DNA of 10,991 bases from a candidate division Zixibacteria bacterium DG_27 (lineage in GTDB: Bacteria > Zixibacteria > MSB-5A5 > DG-27): the NCBI GenBank assembly GCA_001302725.1, contig LIZU01000053.1, positions 1 through 10,991 of the forward strand, written 5' to 3'. Under the pieces are notes generated by a model, which saw only the letters and a program-made list of their open reading frames with translations, had not been told where the DNA came from and searched no databases. Positions 1-7,309 of the stretch are shown here, piece after piece. Made by a program: the position numbers and the translations under genes. Numbering within the stretch: position 1 is the stretch's first letter; each line of letters starts with the position of its first letter.

Positions 1-390
1 GATCGGGTTTCCAACGGCATGGAGCCGGCCTGTGCGAAAGCCTGCCCCACCGACTGCCTGGTCTACGGAGATCGGGACATGATCCTGGAGATGGCCCACA
101 AGGCTGTCAAGAGACTGAAGGCCAAGGGGAGAAACCCCCATATCTACGGTGAGGAGGAGCTGGGGACCGGGACCAGCAAAATCTACGTCCTCCCGGAGCC
201 CCTGGACTATTTCCCCGACCTCCCCAAGAGGCCCAAGGTCTCCGAGGATCTGGGGCTGTTCCACGAGTTCTTGAAGCCCTTTGGCTCGCTGAGCATATCT
301 GCCGCCGTGATTGGACTGGTTATATCCAGAGTGAAGGAAGCCAGGCGACCAGAAGAAGCAGAAGAAGTCACAGAGAAAGTCGAAGCTTAA
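1..390 (+). CDS. Formate-dehydrogenase-type 4Fe-4S iron-sulfur subunit, C-terminal part (5' end outside window)
   Basis: This is the C-terminal ~129 residues of an electron-transfer subunit that passes electrons between a molybdopterin catalytic subunit and the membrane. The frame is open to base 1, and the residues before the first ATG (base 19) fit the family, so that ATG is internal. Visible at the start is a cysteine motif, CAKACPTDC (residues 11-19 from base 1), matching the last 4Fe-4S motif of FdnH/HybA/DmsB-type proteins. It is followed by a family-typical stretch (IYGEEELG, then IYVLPEPLDYF). A short hydrophobic segment near residues 97-112 (around SISAAVIGLVI) may be a C-terminal membrane anchor; the tail is acidic and charged. 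Formate dehydrogenase is favoured over other molybdoenzymes because mobA, mobB and fdhD lie downstream. The catalytic subunit is not in the window. Confidence 0.85.
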   Translation, partial: DRVSNGMEPACAKACPTDCLVYGDRDMILEMAHKAVKRLKAKGRNPHIYGEEELGTGTSKIYVLPEPLDYFPDLPKRPKVSEDLGLFHEFLKPFGSLSISAAVIGLVISRVKEARRPEEAEEVTEKVEA

Positions 391-410
391 ATAAGAAAGG
401 AGAAGTTAAA

Positions 411-1631
411 GTGAGAAAAGCTGTATTTCTCTCAGTCGCCATTGCTTTGATGTTAGTTATGAACGCCTCCGCGGGCGTCGATGTGAAACCTTACGGCTTC
501 ATCCTGGTGAACGTCGGCATAAACGACGTTCTGGGCACCGACATTCCGGTGAGCGCCGGGATTGCGGACACCACCACCAGGACCAGCTTCCTCATCACAC
601 CGCGGCAGACCCGCTTCGGGCTGAAGATGTCCTCGGAGTTGGAAGACTGGGATCTGGCCGCGGGCATCGAGCTGGACTTCTGGGGTCTGAAGGGGAGCGG
701 AGCCAACGGCCTCGCGATGCAGTCTGCACCGCGCCTGAGGCGAGCCTACCTCAAGATGATGAGAGAGAATCTGACGTTCCTGGTGGGGCAGGAGTGGAGC
801 CTCTTCGCACCCCTTTCCCCCACCTCCCTGGCGCACGTCTCAATTCCAGGATTCTCCAGTTGTGGAAACCTCTGGAATCGATTTCCCCAGATCAGGTTTG
901 AGCACAGCCACGATATAGGCGAGAATGGTTCAGTGCTCTTCCAATGGGCCGCGATAAGGCCGATCGGGGCGGATGTCGCCACCGCCACCAGAACCCAGGG
1001 AGAGGCCTTCGGCGCGGGCGAGTACAGCGGCATGCCCTTCTTCGAGGGCAGAGCCTCCGCCAGCTTCAACAGCAATGTCACCATCGGTTTCTCCGGCCAC
1101 TACGGCCAGGAGGACTGGGACAAGGCTTATCCCACCGGGGGCTTTCACACTGATAAGACCACCACCACCGCCGGAGCCGTCGACTTCAAAGCCCAGGCCG
1201 GGACCTTCGGTCTCTCCGGAGAGTGGTTCATGGGAAGCAACCTCAGGATGCTCTTCAGCAACGCCCACGTCTGGAACGAGTGGGATGCCGCCAGCGGCAC
1301 CAACAAGGTCAAGGGAGTGGAGGCCAACGGCGGATGGGGTCAGCTCTCCTTCAAGCCGCAGGGGACCAATCTCTCCTTCAACACCGGTGCGGGCACCGAG
1401 ATCCTGAAGGAGGAGCACGTCGATTCTCTGGCGGCCGGAGGCGGCGCCCAGCTGTGGAAGAACCTGACCTTGTTCGCCAACATCATGGCCACGCCGATGA
1501 GCAATGTTACCATCGCTTTTGAGTACGGCTACCTGAAGACCACCTACAAGTATCTGGATGCCACCAGCGCTCTGGCGGAGAGCGACGCCGACAACAGCAA
1601 TTTCAACTTGGCCTTCAAATTTGACTTTTGA
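411..1631 (+). CDS. DcaP-like outer-membrane porin
   Basis: A 406-residue predicted outer-membrane beta-barrel, probably a trimeric diffusion porin for small anions or acids. It has a Sec signal peptide (residues 1-21, cleavage after NASA), a body rich in alternating hydrophobic/polar strands, and a terminal Phe (FKFDF), the usual barrel-assembly signal. The stretch RQTRFGLKM (65-73), an acidic IELDFWG (86-92), PRLRRAYLKM (107-116) and LVGQEWSLF (124-132) follow the order seen in DcaP-like porins; this match is from recognition, not alignment. The start is GTG at 411, with an AAAGGAG site at 396-402, eight bases upstream. It lies 20 bases after the iron-sulfur subunit and 12 bases before the next gene, so is very likely co-transcribed. 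The substrate cannot be read from sequence; formate, molybdate or tungstate are contextual guesses. Confidence 0.72.
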   Translation: MRKAVFLSVAIALMLVMNASAGVDVKPYGFILVNVGINDVLGTDIPVSAGIADTTTRTSFLITPRQTRFGLKMSSELEDWDLAAGIELDFWGLKGSGANGLAMQSAPRLRRAYLKMMRENLTFLVGQEWSLFAPLSPTSLAHVSIPGFSSCGNLWNRFPQIRFEHSHDIGENGSVLFQWAAIRPIGADVATATRTQGEAFGAGEYSGMPFFEGRASASFNSNVTIGFSGHYGQEDWDKAYPTGGFHTDKTTTTAGAVDFKAQAGTFGLSGEWFMGSNLRMLFSNAHVWNEWDAASGTNKVKGVEANGGWGQLSFKPQGTNLSFNTGAGTEILKEEHVDSLAAGGGAQLWKNLTLFANIMATPMSNVTIAFEYGYLKTTYKYLDATSALAESDADNSNFNLAFKFDF

Positions 1632-1643
1632 GGAGCAGAGAAT

Positions 1644-2288
1644 ATGAACGCCAATAAGAGACTTATCTTAGGGATCATACTTTTCGGCTCCATCTGGGGC
1701 GGGCTGGAGGCGCTGGGGATAGAGGCGATGCGGACGGCGAACTTCCATCCCAGCTCCCCGATTCTGGCCCTGATTGCGATTCTGCTTCTGGCATCCGCCC
1801 GGATGGTTTTCCCCAGAGCTGGCACCACCATCCTGATTGCGCTGGTGGCTGCGGGATTCAAGTTCTTAAGCCTTCCCAGTGTGTATTTCTGCCAGCTCTG
1901 CGCCGTCCTTTTGACCGGGGTGGTTTTTGACCTCACCTTCACTCTGGCGGAGAGGAAAGGCTGGATTGAAAGACTGGTCACACTGGGAGTTGTCGGGCTG
2001 GTCGCCAGCTATATCAACTACCTGGCCTTCGCCTTCTCGGAAGCTTACCTCTTCTTTAACCCCTACTGGACGGAAAGGGGAGTGGCCGGGCTTCTCAGGT
2101 GGGTTTACACTGACGGGAGCTATGCCGCCGCTTTGAGTTTCTTCGGCATCATGATCGGAGTCGGTCTGGGGAGGAGGTTGGCGCCCAGGTTCTTAAGGTG
2201 GCAGAATTTGAAGGAGAAAGCTTACGCCCGGGGACTTATTCTGACTTCACTCGGTTTCTGGCTGCTGGGGCTGGTGCTTTACAGCTGA
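1644..2288 (+). CDS. Multi-spanning inner-membrane protein, unknown family
   Basis: A 214-residue integral membrane protein whose family I do not recognise. About seven hydrophobic segments are visible, near residues 8-28, 39-56, 60-78, 81-101, 110-137, 160-176 and 196-213. The first carries a glycine-rich stretch, GSIWGGLEALG (15-25). The protein contains a single histidine (residue 35), which argues against a di-haem cytochrome b anchor of the FdnI kind and leaves the formate dehydrogenase's quinone link unexplained. The ATG at 1644 has an AGGAG site at 1631-1635 overlapping the porin stop codon, indicating translational coupling. Its size and hydrophobic pattern resemble small transporter components such as substrate-binding subunits of ECF systems, but no diagnostic motif supports that. 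A transport role linked to the adjacent porin is inference. Confidence 0.75.
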   Translation: MNANKRLILGIILFGSIWGGLEALGIEAMRTANFHPSSPILALIAILLLASARMVFPRAGTTILIALVAAGFKFLSLPSVYFCQLCAVLLTGVVFDLTFTLAERKGWIERLVTLGVVGLVASYINYLAFAFSEAYLFFNPYWTERGVAGLLRWVYTDGSYAAALSFFGIMIGVGLGRRLAPRFLRWQNLKEKAYARGLILTSLGFWLLGLVLYS

Positions 2289-2332
2289 TCTCTTCTGGCT
2301 GAGTCAGCTTAACCTACACATCTTTTTGAATC

Positions 2333-2362
2333 GGAAAGGGAGAGGATCACTTCTCCCTTTCC
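2333..2362 (+). terminator. Strong hairpin inside the operon, possible terminator or processing site
   Basis: A perfect 11-bp inverted repeat: GGAAAGGGAGA (2333-2343) pairs with TCTCCCTTTCC (2352-2362). An extra G-U and G-C pair can extend it to a tetraloop. It lies 44 bases after the membrane-protein stop and before the small ORF and mobB. There is no long T tract after it (only TTGTC), so it may be a weak or factor-assisted terminator, or an RNA-processing or stability element that sets different levels for the two halves of the operon. Confidence 0.55.
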
Positions 2363-2425
2363 TTGTCAAATCGGAGCGTCGTAGAAGAGGTAGCGGAAAG
2401 CTTCAGCTTTCCACATGGTGAAAAG

Positions 2426-2584
2426 ATGGAGAATATCAAAGAAGTCAAGGTCAAGGTGAACGGAAAAGAGCTCTCTCTGAATCCCTTCGTGACCGGGCTG
2501 ACGGGAAATCTGGTCTGGGCGCTTGTCAGTTCGCTGAAAGTCGAGGAGGAAGCTCACGAGGTCGTTATCGAGGTCTCTCGATAG
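2426..2584 (+). CDS. Small protein (52 aa) upstream of mobB, unknown function
   Basis: A short ORF of 52 residues beginning MENIKEVKVKVNGKELSLNP. I do not recognise a named family. It looks coding: the sequence begins with an alternating strand (KVKVNGKEL), then a helix-like part (GNLVWALVSSLK), and ends in another strand (HEVVIEVS), a compact beta-alpha-beta layout. A TTG at 2363 would give 73 residues, but that codon immediately follows the hairpin and has no suitable ribosome binding site. The ATG at 2426 has a modest purine-rich stretch (GGTGAAAAG) before it and marks the start of the well-ordered sequence. It ends 20 bases before mobB, so it is probably co-transcribed and may act in cofactor or formate dehydrogenase maturation; that is inference from position only. 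Confidence 0.6.
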   Translation: MENIKEVKVKVNGKELSLNPFVTGLTGNLVWALVSSLKVEEEAHEVVIEVSR

Positions 2585-2604
2585 CCCGGGGAGCGAAGAG
2601 AGAC

Positions 2605-3129
2605 ATGTCCACAGGTTCCCTGCGGGGAAAGCTACTACTGGTGGTGGGTAGAAAGAAGGTGGGGAAAACCACCCTCATGGAGAAGCTCCTTTCTGCATTG
2701 AAAGAGAGAGGCTACAGGCTGGGGAGCATCAAATACACCACCGGAGATCACGAGTTCGATACTCCCGGGAAGGACTCTTACAGGCACGCTCAGGCGGGGG
2801 CGGAAACGACGATGGTTCTTTCTCCGAACAGGGCCGCCGTCTTCTCAAGCAGCCTGCGGCACAGACAACTTGAAGAGGTTTTAGATTTCCTTTTCCAGGG
2901 ATACGACCTGGTATTGGGAGAGGGATTCAGAAGCTCGCCATATCCGAAAATCGAAGTTCACAACCCGGAGGGTAACTCCTCTCCTCTCTGTTCGCCAGAG
3001 GATAATCTAATTGCTTTGGTCTCCGCGAAGAAGGTCGATATAGGCCTGCCCTGCTTTTCGCCGGAAACAATTGACCCCTTGGTGGAGTTCATCGAAGAAA
3101 GGTTTTTGAAGAAAGGTCTAAGGCAGTGA
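2605..3129 (+). CDS. mobB: Molybdopterin-guanine dinucleotide biosynthesis adaptor MobB
   Basis: A 174-residue P-loop GTP-binding protein that assists MobA in attaching GMP to molybdopterin, giving the guanine-dinucleotide cofactor used by formate dehydrogenases. The Walker A motif GRKKVGKT is at residues 15-22, followed by a helix with LLSALKERGYRLG. The conserved SIKYTTGDHEFDTPGKDSYRH-type segment covers about residues 41-61. The Walker B/strand segment YDLVLGEGFRSSPYPKIEV spans about 100-118, with the E-G pair typical of MobB. Length matches the family (about 160-175). The start is ATG 2605, after a purine-rich leader. The stop overlaps the GTG start of the receptor gene by four bases, which implies translational coupling. 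The protein is cytoplasmic. Confidence 0.93.
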   Translation: MSTGSLRGKLLLVVGRKKVGKTTLMEKLLSALKERGYRLGSIKYTTGDHEFDTPGKDSYRHAQAGAETTMVLSPNRAAVFSSSLRHRQLEEVLDFLFQGYDLVLGEGFRSSPYPKIEVHNPEGNSSPLCSPEDNLIALVSAKKVDIGLPCFSPETIDPLVEFIEERFLKKGLRQ

Positions 3130-5108
3130 CAGTAACAATCTCAAAGCCTTTGGCGGTGGCAACTCTTTTGTTATCTCTTCTTCTTTTGAAGGTCGCCGAG
3201 GCCGACACCGCCTCGGATTCACTGCGGACTTATTATCTGGGAGAGGTGGTGGTAACTGCAAAGAAATCCCCTGCAACCTTGACGACCAACCTGCGGGAGG
3301 TGACAAAGGAGGAGATGGCCTCCCGCCAGATTCAGACCGTGGCGGAGGCGATTCAGACCCTTCCGGGCGGCTACGTCTCTATCGGTGCCCGCAACGAGAT
3401 GGTGGTGCAGCTGCGTGGAATTGAACAGAGGCAGGTTGCGGTGCTGTTAGACGGGGTGCCGATCTATGTGCCCTACGATGGGGTGGTCGACCTCGGGGAG
3501 ATCCCCATGGAGGTGGTGGAAAAAATCACCGTCACCGCCGGAAATGCCTCCGTCTTGTACGGACCCAACTCCCTGGGGGGAACCATAAACATCATCAGCA
3601 GGTCGCCCGGAAGACTTCAAAGCCACGTTCAAACGACATTTGGCAGCGGGAATCTCCAGGTCTATTCATTGGGGGGAAGCGGAACCGTGGGGAATCTCGG
3701 TTATCTTTTCACGGGCTCTTATCGCCGGCAGGATCATTTCCGCTTGAGCGGTGATTTTCCTGAGGCTCCCAATGAAGACGGAGATTACCGCAACAACAGC
3801 GATTACGAGAAGTTCGATTTCCTCACCAAGCTATCCTGGCGTCCCAACAACCGTCGCCACACCGCGCTGTCTTTCTCTCATCTGACCAACAAAAAAGGTA
3901 TCCCTCCGAAGATCTACGATGAGCGACCACGCTTCTGGCGTTTTCCGGAGTGGAGGAAATGGGTGCTCAATTTGACCACCAGCCAGACGTTCGGCGCCGG
4001 TTGGTTCCTGAAAGGGACCTTCTTCTACGACAAATACGACAACAGCCTCGATTCCTACGACGATGACACTTATAGCACTCAGACGAGAAGGTATGCCTTT
4101 CACTCGGTCTACGACGACTACTCCGCCGGCTTCAATCTATATCTAACCAGATCCTTCTCCGAGAAAAACGAGCTGACCCTGGGATGGGGTCTGAAGAGAG
4201 ACGTCCACCGGGATCAGCCCGGCAGAGGTGAGCCCTTCCAGTGGTATGAGATCGAAAGTTACAACCTCGGTCTGGAGCAGGAGTGGACTGTCTCCAAGAG
4301 GCTGGCGCTCTCCGGAGGCCTGAGCCTGAATATGCTGCACCCCATCTTCGCCGAGAACGTCCCCCTGCGAGATGACATGAGCACCCTGGACGGGCGTCTG
4401 GGAGTTCATCTCTCCCTTACTCGATCCACGGCTCTGTTTGCCTCTATTGGGAGAAAAACGAGATTCCCGACGTTGAAGGAGCTCTATTCGGGCTATGCCG
4501 GAAAGAACGTTCCCAATCCAGATTTGAAGGAGGAGTCAACCACCAACATGGAACTGGGTCTCTCCCTGTTGTGGGGTCGCTCCGGCAGGGCTGAACTGGT
4601 GTTGTTCGACAGCGAGATCACCAACCTGATCGTTGACAAGGTCGTAATTGCGGAAGGCGAAGAGAAAGATATGCTGGACAACATCGGCAAGGCGCGGCAC
4701 TTGGGGTTTGAGCTAGGAGGGAGTTTCTCTCCTGCGAAAGGTCTGTCTCTATCCAGCAGTTACACCTACCTCAAGGCCGAGAACCGCTCCCCCGGTCAGG
4801 AGGGGGAGGAATTACCGTACCGTCCCGAGCATCGGATCCTTCTGGGGGTTGAATATACTCTGCCGACAGAGTCAGACCTGAGGCTCAATAGCACTTACAC
4901 CAGCGAGAGAAGCTATTTTGACAGTGATGATAACCTCCAGGAGCTGCCCGACTACTTCACCGTTGACTTCCTGCTCCGCCAGCATCTGGGTGAATACTTG
5001 ACTTTCAGTTTTTCACTTTACAATCTATTGGATGAGTATTACGACTCCGAATACGGTATCCCCATGCCGGGGAGGAATTTTTCAGTCGGAATCGAGATGG
5101 ATTATTAG
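3126..5108 (+). CDS. TonB-dependent outer-membrane receptor in a Mo-cofactor operon
   Basis: A 660-residue TonB-dependent receptor, which would import a ligand too large or scarce for porins using energy from TonB/ExbBD. It has a signal peptide (about residues 1-26, hydrophobic core AVATLLLSLLLLKVAEA), a TonB-box-like segment GEVVVTAKK (39-47) and a plug domain (about 52-162). The plug includes VQLRGIEQRQVAVLLDGVP and the hallmark NASVLYGPNSLGGTINIIS (140-158). A 22-strand-type barrel follows, with the C-terminal pattern NLLDEYYDSEYG...PGRNFSVGIEMDY ending in Tyr. Length is normal for BtuB/FepA-like receptors. The start is GTG 3126, overlapping the mobB stop, with AAGG upstream; in-frame TTG 3150 and GTG 3156 are alternatives. 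The next gene begins with no gap. Ligand unknown: the mobB/mobA setting favours molybdate, tungstate or a metallophore complex, but vitamin B12 or a siderophore cannot be excluded. Confidence 0.93.
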   Translation: MTVTISKPLAVATLLLSLLLLKVAEADTASDSLRTYYLGEVVVTAKKSPATLTTNLREVTKEEMASRQIQTVAEAIQTLPGGYVSIGARNEMVVQLRGIEQRQVAVLLDGVPIYVPYDGVVDLGEIPMEVVEKITVTAGNASVLYGPNSLGGTINIISRSPGRLQSHVQTTFGSGNLQVYSLGGSGTVGNLGYLFTGSYRRQDHFRLSGDFPEAPNEDGDYRNNSDYEKFDFLTKLSWRPNNRRHTALSFSHLTNKKGIPPKIYDERPRFWRFPEWRKWVLNLTTSQTFGAGWFLKGTFFYDKYDNSLDSYDDDTYSTQTRRYAFHSVYDDYSAGFNLYLTRSFSEKNELTLGWGLKRDVHRDQPGRGEPFQWYEIESYNLGLEQEWTVSKRLALSGGLSLNMLHPIFAENVPLRDDMSTLDGRLGVHLSLTRSTALFASIGRKTRFPTLKELYSGYAGKNVPNPDLKEESTTNMELGLSLLWGRSGRAELVLFDSEITNLIVDKVVIAEGEEKDMLDNIGKARHLGFELGGSFSPAKGLSLSSSYTYLKAENRSPGQEGEELPYRPEHRILLGVEYTLPTESDLRLNSTYTSERSYFDSDDNLQELPDYFTVDFLLRQHLGEYLTFSFSLYNLLDEYYDSEYGIPMPGRNFSVGIEMDY

Positions 5109-5705
5109 ATGACCGGGATAATCCTCGCCGGAGGCAAAAACACCAGAATTGCAAAACAGAAAGCCTTCATTCAGCTTGAAGGTGGCCAACCCCTCATCGC
5201 CCGGATCATCAAGGTCCTCAAAGCTCTCTTTCCGGAGATATTGATAGTCGCCAACAACAGGGATCCTTACCTGGATTATGGGCTGCCGGTAGTGGAGGAT
5301 TTGATTAGGGGGAAAGGTCCTTTGGGAGGGATCCTCAGCGGCCTCTGCTTGTCCACCTCCAAATACAACTTTGTGGTGGGGTGCGATATGCCCTTCATAG
5401 AAGCCGCCCTCGTCAAGTTCATGCTGGAGGGCTGCGAGGATTATGATGTGGTCATTCCCGAAACCGGAGGGGAGGTCGAACCCCTCCTCGCCCTCTATTC
5501 TAAAAACTGTATCCCGGTTATCTTCGAGCATCTGATGAGGGACGATCTGAAGATCAGAAAAATACTCAAGAAGCTGAAGGTGAAGAGGATCGGTGAAGAC
5601 TTAATAGAGCAACTTGATCCCCGGCATTTGAGCTTTTTTAATCTCAACACCTTGGAAGATCAGAAGAGGGCCCAAGAGCTCCTCCAACGTCATGCCTCAG
5701 AATAA
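5109..5705 (+). CDS. mobA: Molybdenum cofactor guanylyltransferase MobA
   Basis: A 198-residue nucleotidyltransferase that transfers GMP from GTP to molybdopterin in the cytoplasm. The N-terminal nucleotide-binding signature is LAGGKNTRIAKQKAF (residues 6-20), a variant of the usual LAGGxSxRMGxDKA with Asn-Thr for the typical Ser-x and Gln for the Asp before Lys. Further family motifs are GKGPLGGILSGL (68-79), the metal-binding GCDMPF (91-96), an EPLLALY segment and a terminal NLNTLED. Length matches MobA (about 190-210). The ATG follows the receptor stop codon directly, so translation is probably coupled. It sits between the receptor and fdhD, consistent with supplying the bis-guanine-dinucleotide cofactor to the formate dehydrogenase encoded upstream. 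Confidence 0.93.
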   Translation: MTGIILAGGKNTRIAKQKAFIQLEGGQPLIARIIKVLKALFPEILIVANNRDPYLDYGLPVVEDLIRGKGPLGGILSGLCLSTSKYNFVVGCDMPFIEAALVKFMLEGCEDYDVVIPETGGEVEPLLALYSKNCIPVIFEHLMRDDLKIRKILKKLKVKRIGEDLIEQLDPRHLSFFNLNTLEDQKRAQELLQRHASE

Positions 5706-5717
5706 CTTGTAAGTTTC

Positions 5718-5722
5718 AGGAG
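5718..5722 (+). promoter_or_regulatory. Ribosome binding site selecting the TTG start of fdhD
   Basis: AGGAG lies ten bases before the TTG at 5733. The GTG at 5722 overlaps this site and is in a different frame, so TTG is the best supported start. Confidence 0.6.
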
Positions 5723-5732
5723 TGAACTTCAG

Positions 5733-6530
5733 TTGGGACGCGCCACGAAGAGCTATCCGGTAGTCAGGATTAAGGGAGGAAACAGATCCGGCGAAAAGGA
5801 TGCGGTTGTAAATGAGGGGCAACTGACCATTCTTCTGAACGGCCACAAGGTCGTCACCCTCGCCTGCACTCCCAGAGAGGAGAAGTATTTGGCTCTTGGA
5901 TTCCTCTTCTCGGAGGGGATAATCAAAGGTAGAGAGGAGCTAAGGAGAGTCAGTTCATATCCCGAGAGAGAGGAGGTCAGGGTCTTCACCAAAAGGGAGG
6001 TCAGGCTCTCCAGCGACTTCCTTCGAACTGCGGTTCTGACTTCAGGCTGCGGAAAGGGCAAGAGCTTCAAATCCCTGGAGAAGATGAATCCTCTCGAAGA
6101 TATTCTGCTCAACTTCGAGTTCAGCCTGACCCCTTCTGAGATTCTGTCTTTGATGAGGGAGTTCGACGGGAAATCAACTCTGTTCAAAAGGACCGCCGGT
6201 GTCCACGGTGCCGCCCTTGCCGACCGGGAGAGAATCCTGCTATTTGCTGAGGACATCGGGAGACACAACGCCGTCGATAAGGTTCTGGGCAAGGCCCTCA
6301 TGAAGAGAATCATCTTGAAAGACAAGCTGATCCTCTCCAGCGGCAGAATATCCTCCGATCTACTGGTCAAAGTCTGGAGGGCCGGGGTGAGCCTCGTCTG
6401 TTCGAGGTCTGCCCCCACCGGCAAGGCCTTAGATTTGGCGAAAAATCTGGGAGTAACCGTGGTCGGCTTCGCCCGGGGGAGCAGAATGAACGTCTACACC
6501 TACCCTGTCAGAATCGCTACTCCCGATTGA
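5733..6530 (+). CDS. fdhD: Formate dehydrogenase accessory sulfurtransferase FdhD
   Basis: A 265-residue cytoplasmic protein that delivers sulfur (from a cysteine desulfurase) to the molybdenum or tungsten cofactor before it enters formate dehydrogenase. Visible family motifs are ACTPREEKYLALGFLFSEGI (44-63), the cysteine loop TSGCGKGKSF (103-112), TAGVHGAALAD (154-164), EDIGRHNAVDKVLG (173-186), LSSGRISSDLLVK (201-213), SRSAPTGKALDLA (224-236) and GFARGSRMNVYT (245-256). The usual CxxC of the loop is here CxxG: Cys106 is kept and position 109 is Gly. The TTG start at 5733 is preceded by AGGAG at 5718-5722. The gene is 27 bases after mobA and closes the operon. Its presence is the main reason to assign the upstream iron-sulfur subunit to a formate dehydrogenase. 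Confidence 0.95.
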   Translation: MGRATKSYPVVRIKGGNRSGEKDAVVNEGQLTILLNGHKVVTLACTPREEKYLALGFLFSEGIIKGREELRRVSSYPEREEVRVFTKREVRLSSDFLRTAVLTSGCGKGKSFKSLEKMNPLEDILLNFEFSLTPSEILSLMREFDGKSTLFKRTAGVHGAALADRERILLFAEDIGRHNAVDKVLGKALMKRIILKDKLILSSGRISSDLLVKVWRAGVSLVCSRSAPTGKALDLAKNLGVTVVGFARGSRMNVYTYPVRIATPD

Positions 6531-6628
6531 GACCTCACAATAACCCCACCTCAGCAGTCCAAGACTCCCTCGAACAGAATCAGCACCCTTCGTAAATTCA
6601 TCAGAAAAAGACCGGCAGTTGGATTGAA

Positions 6629-6658
6629 CGGGGCCCTGACCAAAAGATCAGGACCCCG
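6629..6658. terminator. Hairpin between convergent genes, possible bidirectional terminator
   Basis: CGGGGCCCTGA (6629-6639) pairs with TCAGGACCCCG (6648-6658): 11 positions with one C-A mismatch and an 8-base loop. It lies about 100 bases after fdhD and about 40 bases after the end of the convergent sorting-tail frame. There is no T tract on either side, so it is not a textbook intrinsic terminator. The rest of 6531-6700 holds nothing recognisable. Confidence 0.5.
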
Positions 6659-6700
6659 AAGGTCAGAAAGAATCTGCGATGACTCCGAAGAAGGTTGGCT

Positions 6701-7309
6701 TCACTTAACCAGCAGCATCTTTCTAACCTGCGAATAATCTCCGGCAGTCAATCTGTAAAAGTAAACCCCGGAACAGTAGCCTTCTGCATTCCAGTTCGCC
6801 GAATAACTTCCCGGTAGCTGATGTTCCTCCACCAGACTTTCCACCATTTGTCCCTCCAGGTTGAACACCTCCAACCTAACATGACCTGCTTTGGTCACGT
6901 TGTAGCTAATAGTGGTGGCGGGGTTGAAAGGATTGGGGTAACACTCCGCCAAGACCGGCTCCAACTGCAAGGACTCCTCCCAGCCGACCTTGGGCGCTCC
7001 CTTCGACGTTTCGATTATCAAGCCGCTGGGGCTGAAGTCGTGGAGGTAGTGTCCGCAGGCGGCATCATCGGTTACCAGCTCCGGTTCGCTCCAGTCTTCT
7101 CCGTGGTTGTCGGAGGTCAGGCTGACGATCTCTAAGTTGCTGTGGGGATACCAGAAGAACTCCAGTGCCAGATAGCTGTACGAACCGTTGATTGTCAGGT
7201 CGAGATAGCGCGGTCGGCTGCGGTTGAAGAAGGAGAGGTGCAGCGTCTGCTCCCATTGATTCGTCGATCTCGCCTTCTTTATGCTCAGTTCCCGGCCGAT
7301 CCCACGATC
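6701..7309 (-). pseudogene. 3' part of the phosphatase gene in the shifted frame: sialidase-like segment plus T9SS sorting tail
   Basis: This open frame continues the gene at 7285-8604 after a one-base shift at the run of six C (+ strand 7309-7314). It reads DRGIGRELSIKKARSTNQW and on through an Asp-box-like TSDNHGEDW to a tail with YPNPFNPATTISYNV, EVFNLEGQMV and GVYFYRLTAGDY. The last 80 or so residues form a T9SS type A / FlgD-like sorting domain, which directs secreted proteins to the cell surface in T9SS bacteria. Between 7022 and 7309 the frame has no ATG, GTG or TTG, so it could not be started on its own except at TTG 7021, which would leave a 106-residue fragment without a signal peptide. 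The frame is therefore best read as the displaced 3' end of one gene. It may be functional if the shift is an assembly error or is bypassed by slippage. Confidence 0.8.

Noticed and set aside
930..1418. 162-codon - strand open frame, and other alternative frames within the porin gene
   Set aside because: Compositionally biased (glycine, valine, glutamate), with no recognisable motif; the porin frame has a signal peptide and barrel pattern.
2283..2309. Short palindromic bases AGCTGA...TCAGCT after the membrane-protein stop
   Set aside because: Only six pairs with a long loop; expected by chance and overshadowed by the hairpin at 2333-2362.
2363..2425. TTG at 2363 as start of the small gene before mobB
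   Set aside because: It directly follows the hairpin stem with no suitably spaced ribosome binding site, and the added residues look unlike the ordered remainder.
5753..6424. 223-codon - strand open frame opposite fdhD
   Set aside because: Serine/leucine-rich antisense shadow of a gene with unmistakable FdhD motifs.
6701..7021. A separate 106-residue gene starting at TTG 7021
   Set aside because: The frame is coding well upstream of this codon, and the product would be a sorting tail with no signal peptide or passenger; it is the displaced end of the phosphatase gene.
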